DNA of 56,285 nucleotides, from contig CACZYF010000005.1 in assembly GCA_902785355.1 (NCBI GenBank), forward strand, positions 1-56,285. Reading direction: 5' to 3'. A program made the position numbers and the translations under genes. Positions 45,265-53,061 of this stretch are shown one piece after another (the stretch's first letter is position 1; every line of letters starts with the position of its first letter). The notes beneath the pieces were generated by a model. It was not told where the DNA came from. It made no database searches and saw only the letters and a program-made list of their open reading frames with translations. This DNA comes from an uncultured Ruminococcus sp. (GTDB lineage Bacteria; Bacillota; Clostridia; Oscillospirales; Acutalibacteraceae).

Positions 45265-46598
45265 TTACCCTCACCTCCAAACAGCCACTTTTTACGCAGG
45301 GGATTGAGACCTACGATGCTCTTGAGCATGACTCTGGAGAGCCATACACCCATGATGAAGTTAGAGATAACACCCATCAAAAGGGTATAACCGAAGGCGT
45401 AGATGGTACCGGTGGTGGACTCACCGAAGATCCATGACAGGATGTTGGACGGGCCGAATACCAGCAGCAGGATGACGGATACGATGACGATGGTCATGTT
45501 ACCGTCGATGATCGCGGTCAGGGAGTTCTTGGTACCGGTCTCGATCGCACTGTCAAGGGTCTTACCGGCCCGGAACTCTTCCTTGATACGCTCGGCAGTG
45601 ATGATGTTCGCGTCAACACCCATACCGACCGACAGGATCAGACCGGCGATACCGGGCAGGGTCATGGTGAAGGAGTTGAACACGCCGAAATAACGGGTAA
45701 CAGCTGCGATAGACAACGCCATCTGACCGATCAGCGCGATAATGGCTACGAAGCCGGGTACGCGGTACTTGATGATCATGAAGAGCGCGATCAGAGCAAA
45801 GGCGATGATCGCCGCATAGCCCATCGCGGTCAGAGAGTTCTGACCCAGCGTCGGGCTGATACCGCTGTAGGAAGCAGCCTCCAGACCGAAGGGCAGCGCA
45901 CCGCCGTTGATCTGGTTCGCAAGCTTAGTCGCGGATTCAGCGTCGAAGTTACCGGTGATCTGTGCCTTACCCTCGGAGATAACGCTCTGTACGGTAGGAT
46001 TACTCAGCATGGTATCGTCCATGTAGATAGAGATCTGCTGGTTCAGATACTGAGAGGTAACGTCGGCGAAGGTCTTAGCGCCCTCGGAGGTAAGCTCGAG
46101 CTGTACGATATACTGACCCGCCTTACCGTCGGATGTATCAACGCCGACCGAAGCGCTCGCGACCGCGGAACCATCCATGACGGTCTCGCCGGAGGGATTG
46201 CGGAAGGTCAGCTTAGCGGTAGCCGCCAGCTCGTCGACCGCCGCGACCGGGTCGAAGTTGGTGTCATCTTCCTTCCACGGGAAACGAACGATGATACGAT
46301 CGCTGCCCTTGTCGGAGTAGATCTCATAGTCGGTGATGCCGTTCGAGACCATACGGGTCTCGATGATCGATTTAGCAGATTCTAACTGCTCATCCGTAGC
46401 GTCGATATCGCCGGCGGGCTTAAAGCTCGCCTCAACGCCGCCGCGGATGTCAATTCCCCATCTGATGTCGCTGATACCCTTGATCGTGGTCTTCTGGATA
46501 TCGCCCTCATAATACTTGACGCCGACGGTAGCCGTAACGGCAAAGCAAATGATGAGGATCGCGACAATGAAGAATACAGGCTTAGAAATTCTTTTCAT
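45261..46598 (-). CDS. secD: Protein translocase subunit SecD
   Basis: The 445 residues have an N-terminal helix, a large extracytoplasmic domain, and the C-terminal six-helix RND-type bundle with the GVDANIIT motif. An ATG five codons upstream (46611-46613) is the A of the ribosome site itself. The ATG at 46596-46598 has GGAGG eight bases before it, so I chose that. The promoter is at 46702-46730, and the leader contains an 8-bp hairpin (46650-46669). Confidence 0.95.
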   Translation of the reverse strand: MKRISKPVFFIVAILIICFAVTATVGVKYYEGDIQKTTIKGISDIRWGIDIRGGVEASFKPAGDIDATDEQLESAKSIIETRMVSNGITDYEIYSDKGSDRIIVRFPWKEDDTNFDPVAAVDELAATAKLTFRNPSGETVMDGSAVASASVGVDTSDGKAGQYIVQLELTSEGAKTFADVTSQYLNQQISIYMDDTMLSNPTVQSVISEGKAQITGNFDAESATKLANQINGGALPFGLEAASYSGISPTLGQNSLTAMGYAAIIAFALIALFMIIKYRVPGFVAIIALIGQMALSIAAVTRYFGVFNSFTMTLPGIAGLILSVGMGVDANIITAERIKEEFRAGKTLDSAIETGTKNSLTAIIDGNMTIVIVSVILLLVFGPSNILSWIFGESTTGTIYAFGYTLLMGVISNFIMGVWLSRVMLKSIVGLNPLRKKWLFGGEGK

Positions 46599-46613
46599 GC
46601 CTTGGACCTCCAT

Positions 46614-46979
46614 GTTTTTTTCTGTTCTTCTGCGGGATTTCTACAGGAATTCAGCGCACAGGCGCTGAAACACCAATATAAAAATCCACAATAACAGATT
46701 AATTATACAGACTTGAGTAGTAAAAGTCAATAAAAAGAATCGAGATTTTTAAAGAATCCTGTTGTCATAAGAGAAAAAAGCTGAGTTTATTTTTCTATGT
46801 AAGAACTATAGCTTTATTATAATTCGTTTTCAGAATTAAGTCTCAGAGCAGTTCTCTGTTTTTGATTTCCCGCATCCCATTCCTCACTCCTCTCTCCTCT
46901 CACCTCTCCCCTTCTTTTCGCATAGAATAAAGCGGAACAAAAGTGTTTCTATACAGAAAATCAATAAGGAAAGATAGTT
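46614..46979. other. Intergenic region between secD and the ZIP gene
   Basis: This 366-base gap has no ORF. On the minus strand it holds the secD leader with a perfect hairpin TTCAGCGC/GCGCTGAA (46650-46669) and the secD promoter. A pyrimidine-rich tract of CTC/TCC words (about 46877-46911) resembles one arm of the repeats near whiA and htpG. The plus-strand ZIP promoter is not obvious; TATAAT at 46818-46823 lacks a -35. Confidence 0.6.
46702..46730 (-). promoter_or_regulatory. secDF promoter
   Basis: On the minus strand TTGACT (46725-46730) and TATAAT (46702-46707) are 17 bases apart, close to the sigma-A consensus, about 100 bases upstream of secD. Confidence 0.8.
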
Positions 46980-47750
46980 GTGAATCATGTATTTTGGGGG
47001 CTGATGGTCCCGTTCATCGGTACGGCTCTGGGATCCGGCGTCGTTTTCTTCATGCGGCGTTCACTGAGCACCGCGCTCACAAAAGCGCTCAACGGCTTTG
47101 CGGCGGGTGTAATGACCGCCGCCTCTGTCTGGAGTCTGATCATCCCCGCGACGGAGCAAAGCGAACAACTCGGCAGGCTGCGATTCATCCCGCCTGTGAT
47201 CGGATTCTGGCTGGGCGCACTGTTTCTGATCCTGCTCGAGCGGCTGATCCCCCGACTCTGCCGCAAAGCAGCTCATACCGGCTCCCGCGAGAAACGAACG
47301 CTGATGATGATACTCGCCGTCACCCTGCACAATATTCCGGAGGGAATGGCGGTCGGGGTCGTTTACGCAGGATTTCTGACCGGAAGCAGCGGAATCACGG
47401 CGGGCGGCGCGTTTGTATTTGCGCTTGGGATCGCAATACAGAACTTTCCCGAGGGGGCGATCATCTCCATGCCCCTGCACGCAGGCGGACATAATAAGCC
47501 GAAAGCCTTAATTAGCGGCGTTTTATCGGGAGCGGTTGAGCCTCTCTTCGGAGCGCTGACGATCCTTTTTGCGGGCTTGGTTATTCCCGCGATGCCGTAT
47601 CTGCTGAGTTTTGCCGCGGGCGCAATGATCTACGTCGTCGCCGAGGAGCTCTTGCCCGACGCGGCGGGAAACGCTCGGTCACACATCGGCGTGCTCCTGT
47701 TCGCGTTCGGCTTCACTGTCATGATGGCGCTGGATGTCGCGCTGGGTTGA
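46980..47750 (+). CDS. ZIP-family metal transporter
   Basis: The 256 residues form about eight transmembrane helices with the ZIP metal-site motifs HNIPEG (about 117-122) and QNFPEGAIIS (about 154-163). It probably imports zinc or related divalent metals across the cytoplasmic membrane. The start is GTG at 46980-46982 after AAGGAAAGATAGTT. It stands alone and shares a bidirectional terminator with the aminotransferase gene. Confidence 0.9.
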   Translation: MNHVFWGLMVPFIGTALGSGVVFFMRRSLSTALTKALNGFAAGVMTAASVWSLIIPATEQSEQLGRLRFIPPVIGFWLGALFLILLERLIPRLCRKAAHTGSREKRTLMMILAVTLHNIPEGMAVGVVYAGFLTGSSGITAGGAFVFALGIAIQNFPEGAIISMPLHAGGHNKPKALISGVLSGAVEPLFGALTILFAGLVIPAMPYLLSFAAGAMIYVVAEELLPDAAGNARSHIGVLLFAFGFTVMMALDVALG

Positions 47751-47770
47751 GCGAAGAGGCTCGTTGATAC

Positions 47771-47800
47771 AAAAAGGCTCCGGCAAGCGCCGGAGTCTTT
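47771..47800. terminator. Bidirectional terminator
   Basis: A 9-bp stem (47776-47784 with 47789-47797, one G-T pair, loop AAGC) has five A on its left and TTT on its right. It ends both the ZIP gene (plus) and the aminotransferase gene (minus). Confidence 0.85.
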
Positions 47801-47821
47801 CGAACTGTCATAACAATATAA

Positions 47822-49105
47822 TTATGCGCTGAGCTTTTCCAGCGCGGCGAGGCGGGTACACACGCAGAACACATCCATCGCCTTCGAGAGATCCTCAAGC
47901 GTCGGGAAGGACGGCGCGATACGGATGTTGCTGTCGTGCGGGTCGTTGCCGTACGGATAGGTCGCGCCGGCGCCGGTGAGGTTGACGCCCGCTTCCTTAC
48001 ACAGCTCGACCACACGCTTGGCGGTTCCGTCGAGAACATCGACGCAAACGAAGTAGCCGCCTCGGGGACGGTTATAACGAATAACGCCGAGCTCGTCGAG
48101 GTTCTCGGCAAGCTTGTTGATAACGATCTCAAAGCGCGGGCGGAGCACCTCTGCGTGCTTCTTCATATGCGCCTTCATGCCCTCAAAATCGCCGAAAAAG
48201 CGCACATGACGGAGCATGTTCAGTTTATCATAGCCGATCGTCTGGAACTTATACTTATTCTTGATAACCTTCATATTATTCTCGGAAGCTGCCATCGCAG
48301 CAACGCCGGAACCGGGGAAGGTGATCTTGGAGGTCGAGCCGAACTCGATCACGAGATCAATGTTACCGGTCTTCTCACACTCTTCAAATATATTGAGGAT
48401 CTCGTCGCCCTCATCGCTCAGATCGTGGATGCAATAGGCGTTATCCCACATCACGCGGAAATCCTTCGCGGCAGGCTGCAGCGCGGCGATACGGCGCACG
48501 ACCTCGTCGGAATAGGAGATGCCGCTGGGGTTTGAGTACTTCGGCACACACCAGATGCCCTTGACGGAGGGATCCTTGACGAGCTCCTCGACAATATCCA
48601 TATCGGGACCGTTCTCATCCATCGGTACCGGGATCATCTCAAATCCAAAATATTCGGTCACGCCGAAGTGGCGGTCATAGCCGGGAACAGGACAGAGAAA
48701 CTTGCGGTCGGGTACCAGGCTCCATGCGGGAGTACCGGGTACAACGGGCGTATTCATAAAGCAGGAGATCGTATCGAACATCATGTTCAGCGATGAGTTG
48801 CCGCCGACCATCACCATCTCGGGCTTTACGCCCAGCATATCAGCCATCAGACGCTTGCACTCGGGGATACCGTCCATCACGCCGTAGTTACGGCAGTCGG
48901 TACCGTCCTCGGCAGTACAGTCCGCATCCATGTGAAGGATGTCGAGGATAGGCAGAGAGAGCTTCAGCTGATCGACCGAGGGTACGCCGCGCGCCATGTT
49001 CAGCTTTAGACCCATCGACTTGATCTCCTCGTACTTCTGACGGACGGAAGCAAGCTCCGCTTCACGCTGCTCGGGTGTATATTCGATATACTGCATCATC
49101 ATCAT
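47822..49105 (-). CDS. PLP-dependent aminotransferase, type Ic aspartate aminotransferase-like
   Basis: The 427 residues are a fold-type I aminotransferase. The PLP lysine lies in STSKITFPGSG (about 258-268), preceded by an N-x-x-Y/D pattern (WDNAY, about 228-232), and followed by a C-terminal arginine in NIRIA. The length and motifs fit the type Ic aspartate aminotransferase group rather than AspC proper. It starts with four ATG codons in a row directly after AAGGA; the third or fourth (49094-49099) has the best spacing, so the exact start is uncertain by up to nine bases. Confidence 0.86.
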   Translation of the reverse strand: MMMMQYIEYTPEQREAELASVRQKYEEIKSMGLKLNMARGVPSVDQLKLSLPILDILHMDADCTAEDGTDCRNYGVMDGIPECKRLMADMLGVKPEMVMVGGNSSLNMMFDTISCFMNTPVVPGTPAWSLVPDRKFLCPVPGYDRHFGVTEYFGFEMIPVPMDENGPDMDIVEELVKDPSVKGIWCVPKYSNPSGISYSDEVVRRIAALQPAAKDFRVMWDNAYCIHDLSDEGDEILNIFEECEKTGNIDLVIEFGSTSKITFPGSGVAAMAASENNMKVIKNKYKFQTIGYDKLNMLRHVRFFGDFEGMKAHMKKHAEVLRPRFEIVINKLAENLDELGVIRYNRPRGGYFVCVDVLDGTAKRVVELCKEAGVNLTGAGATYPYGNDPHDSNIRIAPSFPTLEDLSKAMDVFCVCTRLAALEKLSA

Positions 49106-49195
49106 TCCTTATCGTAATTAATTTGCTTGCACAATCTCATTGAATATGAAATTTAGTAAAACAAAATTGCAAAAACACAATTTCTCTTCCTTATT

Positions 49196-49224
49196 ATAAT
49201 ATACCTCAGCGAATGATTTTGCAA
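49196..49224 (-). promoter_or_regulatory. Predicted promoter of the aminotransferase gene
   Basis: On the minus strand TTGCAA (49219-49224) and TATTAT (49196-49201) are 17 bases apart. The -35 overlaps one arm of an inverted repeat. Confidence 0.5.
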
Positions 49225-49249
49225 CACTTTTTATCTATTCTTGCAAAAT
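49216..49249. promoter_or_regulatory. Inverted repeat over the aminotransferase promoter
   Basis: ATTTTGCAA (49216-49224) and TTGCAAAAT (49241-49249) form a perfect 9-base inverted repeat with a 16-base spacer. A further ATTGCAAAA is at about 49176-49184. It is a candidate operator of unknown regulator. Confidence 0.45.
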
Positions 49250-49321
49250 TTGTACAGTTTAGCGTATTACGCTCTGCATAAAGCGGCTGTTATGGTCAAT
49301 ATGCGAGATTCACATTGTCTT

Positions 49322-49355
49322 GAAGAAAAACTCCCTATACAAAGCGTATAGGGAG
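49322..49355 (-). terminator. Terminator after capB-like gene
   Basis: A perfect 10-bp stem (CTCCCTATAC 49331-49340 with GTATAGGGAG 49346-49355) is followed on the minus strand by TTTTTCTTC. Confidence 0.88.
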
Positions 49356-49363
49356 CCTGAATA

Positions 49364-50113
49364 TCAATATCTGTAATAATAGTTACTGTTGTAATTATAG
49401 CTGTAGTTATAATTGTATTTCTTGCCGTAGCGTTTGGAGCGCAGCTCACAACCGACCTTCAAGAAGCCGAGCACCTTACTGTCAGCAAGACGAACGCTCT
49501 GCAGCGCGCGCTCGATATCACCGTGACTGGTAACCTTCTCACGCACAACCAGAACGAAGCCGCCGACCAGATCCTTCATCGTAAGCGTATCGGCAACAAC
49601 ACCCAGCGGAGGGGTATCCATTACAACGTAATCGTAGACCTGTTTCGCCTTCTCAACGAGCTCGGCAAAATAGGCGGACGCCAAAAGCTCAGACGGATTG
49701 GGAGGGATCGCGCCGGAGGTCAGTACATCCAGGCAGGGAACGGCATCGCGATGAACGGCGTTATCAAAATCGTTGAACTGTCCGATTACATCGGAAACGC
49801 CGGATTCATTTTTCAGCTTCAGCAAATTGTGAAGGTTCGGACGACGAAGGTCCGTATCGATCAGCAGCACGCGCTTACCCATTTTTGCAAAGGAGATCGC
49901 GAGATTAACGGTCGCGGTACTTTTACCCTCGCCCTTCGACCAGGATGTTACGGCAACGCAATTGCTCTTGAGCGCTGTCAAAGAGAATACCAGATTGGTA
50001 CGCGCTATCTTATAACCCTCAACGATCGCAAACTTAGAGTCGTTTGTCAGAACGTTTTTTGCTTTTTCAGGAGTTTCAACGGAATTCTTCTTTCCGGTGT
50101 TGATCAGTTTCAT
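49364..50113 (-). CDS. Bacterial tyrosine kinase (CapB/YwqD/CpsD-like)
   Basis: This is a BY-kinase that autophosphorylates a C-terminal tyrosine cluster and works with a Wzz-like activator in polysaccharide export. The 249 residues show Walker A SKGEGKST (59-66; the usual Pro is Lys), Walker A' LLIDTDLRRP (83-92) and Walker B VVMDTPP. The tail has 10 tyrosines in the last 22 residues. Its start overlaps the capA-like stop (ATGA). A terminator follows at once, so no polysaccharide genes are cotranscribed. Confidence 0.92.
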   Translation of the reverse strand: MKLINTGKKNSVETPEKAKNVLTNDSKFAIVEGYKIARTNLVFSLTALKSNCVAVTSWSKGEGKSTATVNLAISFAKMGKRVLLIDTDLRRPNLHNLLKLKNESGVSDVIGQFNDFDNAVHRDAVPCLDVLTSGAIPPNPSELLASAYFAELVEKAKQVYDYVVMDTPPLGVVADTLTMKDLVGGFVLVVREKVTSHGDIERALQSVRLADSKVLGFLKVGCELRSKRYGKKYNYNYSYNYNSNYYYRY

Positions 50114-50820
50114 TTCTTCTTTGCACCGCCTTCCGATTCAAAATCGATGATTTCGGCAAATACGGGAATATCATACATCTTATACAGGTCATCGCCGGGC
50201 TTGATGGTCGTATCGATGATCTCCAACAGGAACGAGATGAGCAGCGATAATACCAATCCGGCAAGCAAGCCAATGATGACATAACGCTTTTTGTCGGGTG
50301 AAGAGGGAGTTGACGGTACGTTTGCTTCATCGACCGTGTCGACCTTACCGGCGTCCTGGAAGTACTTACGGAACACCTGCGGTGCGGTCTGGGCGACCTG
50401 ATTCGCAATATTTGCCGCGGTATGGGGATCGGATGATGTTGAGGTAATACGCAGGAAGTAGGAATCCTCGATCACTTCGATCGAAACGCTCGCGCCGCTG
50501 ATGATGCTCTTCATATCGGGATCGACAGTGAACAGCGTAGCACAGGTATTCGCCAACGTAACAGATGACGAGATATCCGACATGTTGACCTTTTCCCCGC
50601 CGAGATTGTTGTTATTATTTGAATTACTGCTGATCGCGTCAGCGTCGAAGGAATTACTGTTCTGCACAAGGATCAGCGCACTGGTGGTGTACATCGGCGT
50701 CACCATGTAGCTGACATACAGAAACGCCAGGACGGCGCCCAATAGCGTTATCGCGATAATCAGCTTGATATGCTGCAGAAGCATGCGCAGCAAATCGCTG
50801 ATGGTTATCTGTTTGGTCAT
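50110..50820 (-). CDS. Wzz/CapA-like chain-length determinant (BY-kinase activator)
   Basis: The 236 residues have a transmembrane helix near each end (about 17-38 and 175-197) with an extracellular region between them. They end in a cytoplasmic tail that would activate the neighbouring kinase. This is the YwqC/CapA/CpsC type of Firmicutes. The ATG follows AGGAGGTTCAT. The operon has two genes only. An AT-rich upstream region with TATAAT (about 50875-50880) holds no clear -35. Confidence 0.88.
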   Translation of the reverse strand: MTKQITISDLLRMLLQHIKLIIAITLLGAVLAFLYVSYMVTPMYTTSALILVQNSNSFDADAISSNSNNNNNLGGEKVNMSDISSSVTLANTCATLFTVDPDMKSIISGASVSIEVIEDSYFLRITSTSSDPHTAANIANQVAQTAPQVFRKYFQDAGKVDTVDEANVPSTPSSPDKKRYVIIGLLAGLVLSLLISFLLEIIDTTIKPGDDLYKMYDIPVFAEIIDFESEGGAKKK

Positions 50821-50892
50821 ATGAACCTCCTAAAGAAATATCGAAAGGGATAATACCCCATTTAATCATTTTATATTATATCCTATTGTTTG

Positions 50893-50918
50893 CGATTATT
50901 ATTCTTATTTAGAATTAT
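50893..50918. repeat. Near-palindromic ATTCT-N5-AGAAT motif upstream of capA-like gene
   Basis: The plus strand reads TTATTATTCT-TATTT-AGAAT, and nearly the same word recurs at 56050-56075 upstream of oadG. It is a possible operator or repeat; its function is unknown. Confidence 0.35.
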
Positions 50919-50958
50919 AGTGCTGTTATTTTTCCTTTTCGACAAAACATCACACGTT

Positions 50959-51255
50959 TCACGTCGTCAGACTGGTTTGCAGCTGTCCTACATCGGGCGT
51001 ATTCTTCGCCTTCTGTTCCTTGAACGCCGCGATCGCCTGCTCCATCTCATCAGAGGAAAGCCCCTGATTCTTGAAGTATTTCTTGAGGATCGTTTCCTCA
51101 TCGGCGCGCTGCTTGCCGTTGATGAGCTCGGCGAGCTTATCATAATCGAAGGCGGGAGCAGTCTGGCTCTGCTGACTGCCGCCCTGCTGATCACCCTGCC
51201 GGGTCTGCGTATTCTGCTGATTGTTCTGCTGGTTCTGGTTGTTGTTTTCGCTCAT
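50959..51255 (-). pseudogene. Truncated duplicate of the phage scaffold-like gene
   Basis: The 98 codons match the N-terminal half of the 181-residue scaffold-like gene at 51985-52530 at about 95 percent of bases over the compared stretch. The protein stops at Leu-Thr-Thr, where the full copy continues into Ala-Gln-Ser-Asp-Leu. Homology ends at about 50962, so this copy was cut by the duplication end or a deletion. It keeps its ribosome site and start and could still make a Gln/Asn-rich fragment. Confidence 0.75.
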
Positions 51256-51369
51256 AATAAGCTCCTTTCAGTTGTAAGGGTGTCTCCCTGTTCAGTTTTC
51301 GGGGTGTCTCCCCTGCTTTTTCAAGCACAGTTGTTCGGGTGTCTCCCGTTTATAGGCGTAAAAGAGCGA

Positions 51370-51555
51370 CTACTTCTCAGCAGCCGCTTCGGGTGCGTCG
51401 GCGTCGGGCTTTTCAGCCAAACCCAGCGATATCAACTTTTCGGCGCGATCGGGGCTGACCGTCAGCTCCTCGCCCGCCTTTTTCAGCTTCAAGCCCTCGG
51501 TCTTATCGTAGAAATCGCGCTTGACCGTCAGCTTGATCGGTTTAGGTGTCGCCAT
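51370..51555 (-). CDS. Small phage-type protein (DUF7210-like), copy 2
   Basis: The 61 residues start MATPKPIKLTVKRDFYDK, followed by KKAGEELTVSPDRAEKLISLGLAE and an acidic/Ala tail. It resembles small proteins encoded between phage portal/MuF and scaffold genes (DUF7210-like). It is a near copy of the gene at 52822-53007. The ATG follows AGGAGGTGAGAAG. Confidence 0.65.
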   Translation of the reverse strand: MATPKPIKLTVKRDFYDKTEGLKLKKAGEELTVSPDRAEKLISLGLAEKPDADAPEAAAEK

Positions 51556-51578
51556 CTTCTCACCTCCTTTTGGGAATC

Positions 51579-51603
51579 AAAAAACCGCCCTCATCGAGAG
51601 CGG
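51579..51603 (-). terminator. Terminator between immunity-like gene and small gene, copy 2
   Basis: An 8-bp stem (51585-51592 with 51596-51603, one wobble pair, loop ATC) is followed on the minus strand by six T. A homologous hairpin stands at the same place in copy 1 (53033-53061). Confidence 0.75.
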
Positions 51604-51612
51604 GATTAATAG

Positions 51613-51855
51613 CTATTGTAATTTTTCTCTTCTTTGAATTCCTACTTCCAGAGAAAACAAAAGAACATTTTCATAGCTGACATCTTTTCCGTTATCAATA
51701 TAATCTATTATCAACTGGCGGTCTTCATCGTATGGGCTTTCTGCTAACGTGCCAAGAATATAGTCAGGATCTTGTGAAAACAGCTTTAATTTTTCGATAA
51801 GTTGCAAAGTAACTTCAGATGGTTTCTTTTTCTGAATAAACTCATCAATCGTCAT
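51613..51855 (-). CDS. Small immunity-like protein of unknown family
   Basis: The 80 residues (MTIDEFIQKKKPSEVT...) are acidic and helical-looking, with no family I recognise. The ATG overlaps the stop codon of an upstream 43-codon toxin-tip-like fragment (ATGA), as expected for a toxin/immunity pair. A terminator follows. Base composition is AT-richer than the surrounding genes, which fits an acquired module. Immunity is inferred from arrangement only. Confidence 0.55.
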   Translation of the reverse strand: MTIDEFIQKKKPSEVTLQLIEKLKLFSQDPDYILGTLAESPYDEDRQLIIDYIDNGKDVSYENVLLFSLEVGIQRREKLQ

Positions 51856-51983
51856 TCAATATGCACCTTTCCTATGATTCGATAGTTTCCAGAACCATTA
51901 TTCTCAACCGTGTAGTAATAATCGCCTATTGCCTTTTTGAAAATCTTTTTTGTTCTTTGCTCAGAGGAAATATTAGTTTCCAA
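51852..51983 (-). pseudogene. Orphan C-terminal tip of a toxin-like protein
   Basis: On the minus strand a frame from TTG 51981-51983 to TGA 51852-51854 encodes 43 residues (E-T-N-I-S-S-E-Q-R-T... ending G-K-V-H-I-E), too short to be found by length. It begins directly after the scaffold stop codon, in another frame, and its stop overlaps the next gene's ATG. It looks like the C-terminus of a larger protein whose N-terminal part is lost. Translation could be reinitiated from the scaffold stop, but I think it is a remnant. Confidence 0.45.
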
Positions 51984-51984
51984 T

Positions 51985-52530
51985 TCACTCGATCCTGTTG
52001 AAGCCGGTGCCGCCGTTTCCTTCGGGCTTGTTGCCCTTTAAGGCGGGGACATCCTCCAACACCTTCTTGATTGCCTCGGTTACAGCTTCCTCCTGTACCT
52101 GACCGGTCTCGTCGGTGGCTTTGTTCAGATCTGCCATACGCAGCAGATAATCCACAGAATCAAGCGGGACGCCCTGCTTGAGCGCCGCCTTCATCGCAGC
52201 ATTTTTGACGCGCTCCTTGATCAGATCGCTCTGCGCGGTCGTCAGATTGGTTTGCAGCTGTCCTACATCGGGCGTGTTCTTCGCCTTCTGTTCCTTGAAC
52301 GCCGCGATCGCCTGCTTCATCTCATCAGAGGACAACCCCTGATTCTTGAAGTAGTTCTTGAGGATCGAATCCTCGTCAGCGCGCTGCTTGCCGTTGATGA
52401 TCCCGGCGAGCTTGTCGTAGTCAAACGCAGGAGCAGTCTGATTCTGCTGACTGCCGCCCTGTTGATTACTCTGTGAGGTCTGAGTATTCTGCTGATTGTT
52501 CTGCTGGTTCTGGTTGTTAGTTTCGCTCAT
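51985..52530 (-). CDS. Phage scaffold-like protein
   Basis: The 181 residues have a Gln/Asn-rich N-terminus (about 1-34), a helical region with FDYDKLAGIINGKQ and KNYFKNQGLSSDEMKQAIAAFKEQK, and a second helical part (about 100-160). This pattern is that of phage capsid scaffold/Gp20-like (DUF4355-like) proteins. The ATG follows AAAGGAGC. A major capsid gene would be expected next but is absent; instead a toxin-tip fragment starts at the stop codon. Confidence 0.68.
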   Translation of the reverse strand: MSETNNQNQQNNQQNTQTSQSNQQGGSQQNQTAPAFDYDKLAGIINGKQRADEDSILKNYFKNQGLSSDEMKQAIAAFKEQKAKNTPDVGQLQTNLTTAQSDLIKERVKNAAMKAALKQGVPLDSVDYLLRMADLNKATDETGQVQEEAVTEAIKKVLEDVPALKGNKPEGNGGTGFNRIE

Positions 52531-52553
52531 AAAAAAGCTCCTTTCAGTTATAA

Positions 52554-52650
52554 GGGTGTCTCCCTGTATCAGTTTTCGGGGTGTCCTCCCCTGCTCTGTG
52601 TTCTATGTTATAGAACACGCAGCATATCAGTTTTGCGCGGTGTCCTCCCG
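52554..52650. repeat. Three GGGTGTC(C)TCCC boxes, copy 1
   Basis: Short hairpin-forming boxes at 52554-52564, 52578-52591 and 52638-52650 lie between the small gene and the scaffold gene. The same three boxes occur in copy 2 at 51278-51288, 51301-51313 and 51336-51348. A 9-bp inverted repeat GTGTTCTAT/ATAGAACAC (52598-52618) is inserted in copy 1 only. Confidence 0.5.
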
Positions 52651-52693
52651 TAGTTTATCGGGTATGTGAACCCATGCCTTCGGGCATTTCAAT

Positions 52694-52800
52694 TGTCATT
52701 GCGAGGAGTGTATGTCATAACATATCACGGTTAAAGAGAACCACTTCTCCTCTTTGTGAGATTCCCACGTCGTAACCTATGGTTACTCCTCGGAATGACA
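52694..52800. mobile_element. 107-bp MITE-like repeat with 16-bp terminal inverted repeats
   Basis: The ends TGTCATTGCGAGGAGT (52694) and ACTCCTCGGAATGACA (to 52800) are inverted repeats with one mismatch. No coding sequence lies inside. The element is present in copy 1 of the duplicated phage unit and missing at the equivalent place in copy 2. Similar TGTCATTnCGAGG repeats are known as dispersed elements in gut Firmicutes. Confidence 0.65.
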
Positions 52801-52821
52801 TAAAAGGCATAACAAAAGCGG

Positions 52822-53007
52822 CTACTTTTCAGCAGTCGCTTCATCGGCGCCGGCGTCGAGCTTCTCAGCCAAACCCAGCGATATTAACTTTTCAGCGCGG
52901 TCGGGGCTGACCGTCAGCTCCTCGCCCGCCTTTTTCTTCTTCAAACCCTCGGTCTTATCGTAGAAATCACGCTTGACCTTCAGCTTGATCGATTTAGGTG
53001 TCGCCAT
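52822..53007 (-). CDS. Small phage-type protein (DUF7210-like), copy 1
   Basis: The 61 residues (MATPKSIKLKVKRDFYDK...) are a near copy of the gene at 51370-51555. An ATG-free longer frame runs to 53046, but ATG 53005-53007 has GGAGG upstream and matches the paralogue, so I start there. The gene lies between a terminator and the scaffold gene. Confidence 0.65.
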   Translation of the reverse strand: MATPKSIKLKVKRDFYDKTEGLKKKKAGEELTVSPDRAEKLISLGLAEKLDAGADEATAEK

Positions 53008-53032
53008 CTTCTCACCTCCTTTTAGGCATAAG

Positions 53033-53061
53033 AAAACCGCCCTCACATCGTGGGAGCGGTT
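53033..53061 (-). terminator. Terminator after toxin/immunity-like genes, copy 1
   Basis: AACCGCCC pairs with GGGAGCGGTT with one bulged base, followed on the minus strand by TTTTC. It overlaps the stop codon of the 44-residue gene and is homologous to 51579-51603. Confidence 0.55.

Noticed and set aside
51256-51369. CRISPR-like array made of the GGGTGTCTCCC boxes
   Set aside because: Only three short boxes with unequal spacers, no Cas genes, and boxes too short for CRISPR repeats.
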